Positions 60,482 to 64,000 of a DNA stretch of 64,000 bases are shown here, one piece after another. The notes under the pieces are model-generated. The model was not told the DNA's origin. It was given only the letters and a program-made list of their open reading frames with translations, and made no database searches. This DNA is from an uncultured Lachnospiraceae bacterium (GTDB lineage: Bacteria > Bacillota > Clostridia > Lachnospirales > Lachnospiraceae). Both the position numbers and the translations under genes were made by a program. Location: positions 24,980 through 88,979 of the forward strand of contig CAJUPI010000007.1 of the NCBI GenBank assembly GCA_910588125.1, given 5' to 3'. How positions within the stretch are numbered: position 1 is the stretch's first letter; the number at the start of each line of letters is the position of its first letter.

Positions 60482-61201
60482 TTAATCCAACACACTATAG
60501 CCATAGCTGTTGACAATGGCATCCAGTTTGACACCATTTTGGCAATCTGGACATTCTTTCGGATCTGAAAGCTTAAAGTCAGGCAAATCAGACACGCCAA
60601 ACACGGAATTCACCGGATAACCATCGATTTCATCCACAGCAGAGAAGATCACGGAAATCCCTTCAATAATACCGCCGTAAGAATTGATACAGCGAATGCT
60701 CTTGGCAATGGTCCTTCCGGACATAGCTGTCGCCAGTACTACCAATACATGCTTATCCTTCAACATCTGGCGGATATTATCCCGCACTACCATCTGGCCA
60801 GTAGAATCGAATTCCGGCGTGATAATATAACTCGTGTGATGGCTGTTTAACGTGGTAACTCCAATGTTGGAAAGTTCCTCCGCCACATAAGCCCCTATCA
60901 CCTCACATCCATCCATGCAGATGATCGTATCGATCGGAGCCTTGGTCGCCAGCGAAGCCATCAGTTGCTGCATATCCACTCCTGCCAAAGAAATATTCCC
61001 GGTCAGATTCACCCGGCTCACATAACGGGATACCATAGCCTTGGCCACTTCCTGAGCCTCTTTCCGGCGCATCTTTAATGAAGTCATATCAATGTAATAA
61101 TTAATATGGAAACGATCCGAAGAAAAATGACCCTTTGTAACCTTCAGCGCCACCTCCGGATTATCCTTTGCATAAATCTTAGTGGGTTTTCCCATGCTCA
61201 T
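60482..61201 (-). CDS. Phosphoribosyltransferase-like protein with degenerate PRPP loop
   Basis: A 239-residue protein resembling orotate phosphoribosyltransferase-type folds. The PRPP-binding strand-loop, normally two acidic residues before T-G, reads VLVVLATAMSGRTI (about residues 149-162), with the acidic pair replaced by Leu-Ala. An early segment (SRYVSRVNLTGNISLAGVDM) and ICMDGCEVIGAYVA (about 94-107) fit the core. A CPDC pair near the C-terminus (about 220) could bind metal. It may be a regulatory or non-canonical transferase. A second Met two codons on is an equally good start; GGAGG precedes both. Confidence 0.65.
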   Translation of the reverse strand: MSMGKPTKIYAKDNPEVALKVTKGHFSSDRFHINYYIDMTSLKMRRKEAQEVAKAMVSRYVSRVNLTGNISLAGVDMQQLMASLATKAPIDTIICMDGCEVIGAYVAEELSNIGVTTLNSHHTSYIITPEFDSTGQMVVRDNIRQMLKDKHVLVVLATAMSGRTIAKSIRCINSYGGIIEGISVIFSAVDEIDGYPVNSVFGVSDLPDFKLSDPKECPDCQNGVKLDAIVNSYGYSVLD

Positions 61202-61278
61202 AGCCGATACCTCCTGTAGGATTGTTATTATCAGAGTACCGCAAACTCACGAAAAAATCCATAACTAAGGTTAATAAA

Positions 61279-61301
61279 CAGAAATATTTATAATATTTCT
61301 G
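61279..61301. terminator. AT-rich hairpin after the SASP gene
   Basis: Perfect palindrome with arms CAGAAATATT and AATATTTCTG (61279-61288, 61292-61301) around a 3-nt centre, preceded on the minus strand by a second overlapping stem TTTCTGA/TCAGAAA. It is placed to end the SASP transcript, but is weak because it is AT-rich. Confidence 0.45.
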
Positions 61302-61325
61302 ACAGATCAGAAAGCTTCCATCCCT

Positions 61326-61553
61326 TCATACATGGTCTGTATTCTGTCCTGCCGCTTCTTTTTGCAGCTCTCTTTTTCGCTTCGTTATCAGTCCGCCGAT
61401 TCTGCCGCTTTCCTTGGAGGTCAGGCTCCGCCAGCCATTTTCCAGGACTTTTGAGCCCAGGCCCAGCTCCTCGGCAATTTCAAATTTCAGCTGCTCCTCC
61501 GGAGTCATGTTGTTTATATCAAAAGGCTTTTTGGTTTTTTTATTTTTAGGCAT
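61326..61553 (-). CDS. Small acid-soluble spore protein, alpha/beta type
   Basis: A 75-residue protein. LKFEIAEELGLG (about residues 23-34), followed by LTSKESGRIGGLITKRKREL (about 44-63), matches the two conserved blocks of alpha/beta-type SASPs, including the G-G-x-I/L-T-K signature. These proteins coat spore DNA and protect it; the GPR protease site is normally at the E-I-A segment. Its presence indicates a spore-former. The basic N-terminus (MPKNKKTKK) is longer than usual. The gene is probably expressed in the forespore under sigma G; I did not find a clear sigma G promoter by eye. Confidence 0.85.
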   Translation of the reverse strand: MPKNKKTKKPFDINNMTPEEQLKFEIAEELGLGSKVLENGWRSLTSKESGRIGGLITKRKRELQKEAAGQNTDHV

Positions 61554-61559
61554 AATAAA

Positions 61560-61596
61560 GGCATACTCCTTTCCTTACTTTCTCTAAGAGTATGCC
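61560..61596 (-). terminator. Terminator of the PspC-DUF4097-DUF1700-PadR operon
   Basis: Arms GGCATACTC (61560-61568) and GAGTATGCC (61588-61596), followed on the minus strand by TTTATTATG. It lies 60 bases after the PspC gene and directly before the SASP gene. Confidence 0.7.
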
Positions 61597-61657
61597 CGGT
61601 AATCTTGCTCCTTATACGCAAGCCTTCTTCCTCTGTCCCTCATTGCGGACGGCAATT

Positions 61658-61882
61658 TCACAGCTCCGGTTCCATGGGAATAATGATCGCCGCCACCAGG
61701 TAAGCCACAATGCTCATCCCTGCCCAGCATGTCAAAAGTACCCATAAAAGCCGAATCAATGTCGGATCCACATTCAAATAATCTCCCAATCCTCCACATA
61801 CCCCACAAATCATTTTATCCTTATTAGAACGATATAATCTACGGTTTCTGTCCACAACTTTCTCCTTTCCTCTTCTGCCCAT
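61658..61882 (-). CDS. PspC-domain membrane protein
   Basis: A 74-residue protein with the PspC domain: RRLYRSNKDKMICGVCGGLG (about residues 14-33) then DYLNVDPTLIRLLWVLLTCW (34-53), and one or two membrane segments ending AYLVAAIIIPMEPEL. PspC proteins belong to envelope-stress responses. It follows the DUF4097 gene in the same operon. Confidence 0.88.
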   Translation of the reverse strand: MGRRGKEKVVDRNRRLYRSNKDKMICGVCGGLGDYLNVDPTLIRLLWVLLTCWAGMSIVAYLVAAIIIPMEPEL

Positions 61883-61898
61883 TTTATTCTGTTCTTAG

Positions 61899-62726
61899 CT
61901 ATTTCCAAAAGCTCACAATAATATTTCCCGCCGAACATTCTAGCTCTGCCTTCTTTGCCGCCCCATGCTCCAAGGTTCTTTCATAATGCAAGCCCTGGTA
62001 TTCCTCCAACTCGCCGCCCTCTAAAACAATATTCCCCGCCGAGCACTCCAGCTCATAATCAAAATCCTCTTTCTCTCCCTTCAGCTCCAAAACAATCTCC
62101 CCCAAATCGCTGTCCGCCGATACCTCCCTTGCCACGTCCGCCCGGCAACGGATCCAACCGGCATCTGTCTCCAGCCCCAGCTTATCGGCTTTGACCTGTT
62201 CTATCTCTACCGCCCCTGCCTTTACCTGCAGGGAAATTTCTTTCGCCTCCATAGCTTTTGCCTCAAATGTCCCTGCCGTCACCTCAATATCGATTTCATC
62301 CAAAGGATATCCTGCCGGGACCAGAATCGTGATACTGCTTTCCACAGTATCCCGGTTTCTCCGGGAGCGCTTGGGCCAATCTATTTTCAATGTATCTTCC
62401 TCCTGAAAATACTCATAGTCTTCTCCTTTGCCAGCCTTGGCTATCGTAATCTGGCCTTCTGTTAACTCCTCCGATTCTTGAAAAAATACTGCCCCGTTAA
62501 TATCAGCTTTCAGCTTCCGGATATTCTCATATGGATACACTTCTTCTAAAGAAAGCTCCATGCTCCCTGGTTTTTCAGAAATCACCCCATCCCACCGATC
62601 CGCTGCCCTAAGTGCCTGTGTCAGATAGTATCCGCCTCCCATCGTAGCTCCGGCTGCTATCACACCAATCCCCAGCAGGCAAAAAACCGCTGAAAGAATC
62701 AGCATCCATTTAACTCCTCTCTTCAT
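61899..62726 (-). CDS. DUF4097-type beta-helical surface protein
   Basis: A 275-residue protein when started at MKRGVKWMLIL (ATG at 62726, overlapping the DUF1700 stop by four bases, GGGGGG upstream). One N-terminal membrane helix (WMLILSAVFCLLGIGVIAAG) is followed by an extracellular domain of repeated beta strands (KEISLQVKAGAVEIEQVKAD, LELECSAGNIVLEGGELEE), typical of DUF4097 proteins. These usually pair with DUF1700 and PadR genes as here. The last repeat is very similar to the previous one (ECSAGNI occurs twice). Function unknown; membrane-stress-linked. Confidence 0.82.
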   Translation of the reverse strand: MKRGVKWMLILSAVFCLLGIGVIAAGATMGGGYYLTQALRAADRWDGVISEKPGSMELSLEEVYPYENIRKLKADINGAVFFQESEELTEGQITIAKAGKGEDYEYFQEEDTLKIDWPKRSRRNRDTVESSITILVPAGYPLDEIDIEVTAGTFEAKAMEAKEISLQVKAGAVEIEQVKADKLGLETDAGWIRCRADVAREVSADSDLGEIVLELKGEKEDFDYELECSAGNIVLEGGELEEYQGLHYERTLEHGAAKKAELECSAGNIIVSFWK

Positions 62727-63505
62727 GTCCTGTCCCCCCTTTTCCGATATAACAGCCGGTTCAGCCAATTAACCACGCCACAGATACAACACGGAATCAG
62801 CTTTCCATATATCAGGATCGAAACGGCGATCCCCAAAAATGCCAGGCCCATAACAAAGATTCCGCAACCAAGCACCAGCACTCCGCTCCAGGGATAGGCA
62901 AACATCATCCCTATCCCCAAAACGATCAACGCCACGGCACCAACCCAGGCGGCGGCTGTCAATACCGCTGCCAATACGACTGCAGCGATCAGCAATATCA
63001 ATAAGCCCGTTGCTATTCCCAGCAGTCCGCCTCCCACGCCAAGAAATACCGGCGAAGCGGCACAAATCAGTGCAATCACCAAAATCACCTTAAGTATCCG
63101 GCTGCCAGGACTCCCCTTGGACAAAATCCCTCTTCCAAACCGAGAACCCTGCACCCCTCCTCTCCCTGACATTCCTGGCCCTGCCTCCTGCCAATCATTC
63201 CCACTCTCAGCCTCTCCTGACGGTTTATGGCATTCCGCTACCTGATAACGGGGATCCCGGAATCGTTCATCCTGATAACCGCTTTCCGTAAATTCTCCGC
63301 CCTCCTCGAGATTTCCTCTGAGATCGGCCCGGATAATCGCCGCTACCCTCTCCGGGCTGCCAAACTCACGGAGCGCATCCTCCTCATGCTCATCCCCCGC
63401 TTCCTCCAGATAATCCTGATAGTAGGCAATAGCATCCGATTTTTCCTCCTCCGGAATATCCTGGAGAAGATATTCCAACTCTCTTATAAATTCCCCTCTG
63501 TTCAT
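62723..63505 (-). CDS. DUF1700-family membrane protein
   Basis: A 260-residue protein. The N-terminal 60 residues (FIRELEYLLQDIPEEEKSDA then IAYYQDYLEEAGDE) match the cytosolic DUF1700 (HAAS-like) domain; EEDALREFGSPERVAAIIRA follows. After a Gly-rich linker come three to five hydrophobic segments. It starts inside the stop codon of the PadR gene (TGATG overlap) and its end overlaps the DUF4097 start. The HAAS-type domain often interacts with PadR-like regulators, so it may pass a membrane signal to it. Confidence 0.88.
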   Translation of the reverse strand: MNRGEFIRELEYLLQDIPEEEKSDAIAYYQDYLEEAGDEHEEDALREFGSPERVAAIIRADLRGNLEEGGEFTESGYQDERFRDPRYQVAECHKPSGEAESGNDWQEAGPGMSGRGGVQGSRFGRGILSKGSPGSRILKVILVIALICAASPVFLGVGGGLLGIATGLLILLIAAVVLAAVLTAAAWVGAVALIVLGIGMMFAYPWSGVLVLGCGIFVMGLAFLGIAVSILIYGKLIPCCICGVVNWLNRLLYRKRGDRT

Positions 63506-63822
63506 CAGTCTGCCTCCTCAAGTATTCTGGAAATCTTCTGGGAATAACTGCTCCACTCTCCACGATACAGATTTAGCTGTAGCCTCCCTCTCTCTGTAAT
63601 CCGATAGTATCTCCGGTTCCTGCCATCAATAGCCATATCATAGCTTGCCAGACATTCTTCCTTCAAAAGCCTCCGCAGCACCGGATACAAAGTGGATTCT
63701 GAGATATCAATAGCTCCCCGAACATCCTGGGTGATCTTATAACCATAAGTACCCTGCTGCTCCCGGGATACCACCGCCAAAACGATCGCATCCAAAAGCG
63801 CCGCTCCTGTATTAAATACCAT
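63505..63822 (-). CDS. PadR-family transcriptional regulator
   Basis: A 105-residue winged-helix protein: LDAIVLAVVSREQQGTYGYK (about residues 9-28), ISESTLYPVLRRLLKEECLA (about 39-58) and RRYYRITERGRLQL (about 71-84) are standard PadR landmarks. It is the first gene of the operon and probably represses it by binding at its own promoter, which carries a palindrome between -35 and -10. Confidence 0.92.
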   Translation of the reverse strand: MVFNTGAALLDAIVLAVVSREQQGTYGYKITQDVRGAIDISESTLYPVLRRLLKEECLASYDMAIDGRNRRYYRITERGRLQLNLYRGEWSSYSQKISRILEEAD

Positions 63823-63889
63823 GACCTCTCTCCTGTTTTAGAATCCCGCTTCCATACAGTTACTTTTATAATATTATTTATTTTTCTAT

Positions 63890-63918
63890 ATTATATATCA
63901 TACAATATTGTTTGTCAA
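63890..63918 (-). promoter_or_regulatory. Consensus sigma-A promoter of the PadR operon with palindrome
   Basis: On the minus strand a perfect TTGACA (63918-63913) and a perfect TATAAT (63895-63890) with a 17-nt spacer. The spacer contains the perfect palindrome ACAATATTGT (63902-63911), a natural operator for PadR. The rest of the window's right end (63919-64000) holds no feature I can support. Confidence 0.75.
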
Positions 63919-64000
63919 CTATATTCTATATGTTTGGTTTTGTTTCGGGTGATATATGCTCTAAATGACTTCTTAATCACGAGATTTTCTCATGGTTAGT

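Noticed and set aside
1-64000. rRNA, tRNA, CRISPR, integrase or transposase genes
   Set aside because: No cloverleaf-type sequence, regular spacer-repeat array or DDE/Tyr/Ser recombinase motif was recognised; tRNAs could only be excluded with certainty by a dedicated scan.

Overview
The window looks like a chromosomal segment of a spore-forming, low-to-mid GC Clostridia, most likely a gut Lachnospiraceae. The basis is an alpha/beta-type small acid-soluble spore protein, DUF1700/PadR/PspC and mannose-family PTS genes, AgrC/AgrA-type regulators, choline-binding-type repeat proteins and Firmicutes-style CpsB/CpsC/CpsD/LCP capsule genes. I see no rRNA, tRNA, CRISPR array, transposase or prophage. 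I would not name a genus.

Layout. (a) 1-3.8 kb: the tail of an SLC13-type anion transporter, an atypical thioredoxin reductase/thioredoxin pair and a cytosolic aryl-sulfate sulfotransferase (ASST). (b) 3.8-7.5 kb: small housekeeping genes on the minus strand (ketopantoate reductase family, GNAT, TfoX C-terminal domain, DUF2164, PNPOx-like, an unknown membrane protein). (c) 7.8-16.5 kb: a mannose-family PTS (IIA, IIB, IIC, IID) with an HPr-like protein lacking both phosphorylation sites and a HAD phosphatase. Upstream is a sensory cassette of two anchored binding proteins around a NarL-type kinase/regulator pair. (d) 16.4-24.8 kb: HD, DUF3592, Nudix, YunG-like, AbgA-like M20 peptidase, chemotaxis receptor, MATE exporter with its MarR regulator, and a small charged protein. 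(e) 24.9-30 kb: AgrC/AgrA-like pair, serpin lipoprotein, YbaK deacylase. (f) 30.3-34.5 kb: a second ASST, a complete SLC13 transporter and a divergent Crp/Fnr regulator. (g) 60-34.5 kb, read on the minus strand: one very large exopolysaccharide (EPS) locus with an embedded peptide-modification module. (h) 60.5-63.9 kb: phosphoribosyltransferase-like protein, SASP, and a PspC/DUF4097/DUF1700/PadR envelope-stress type operon.

Four points stand out. First, the trxB promoter and the SLC13-ASST promoter carry nearly identical 14-bp palindromic boxes, each exactly 22 nt upstream of its -10 element. That matches class II Crp/Fnr activation by the regulator encoded next to the second site, so both ASST loci probably form one regulon. 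Second, inside the EPS locus is a compact RiPP-like module: a 53-residue precursor-like peptide with a strong RBS, radical SAM/SPASM protein, PqqD-like protein, HPr-kinase-like ATPase, S26-type peptidase with a Ser/His arrangement, peptide-type ABC exporter and nucleotidyltransferase. Third, the EPS promoter has a run of nine G in a 19-nt spacer between a perfect -35 and -10, an arrangement suited to phase variation by slippage. Fourth, two families of long hairpin repeats (three copies or fragments each) sit at the ends of transcription units.

Gene starts were adjusted where a Shine-Dalgarno sequence and neighbouring stop codon argued for an internal start. Functions are assigned from motifs read by eye; no database search was possible.
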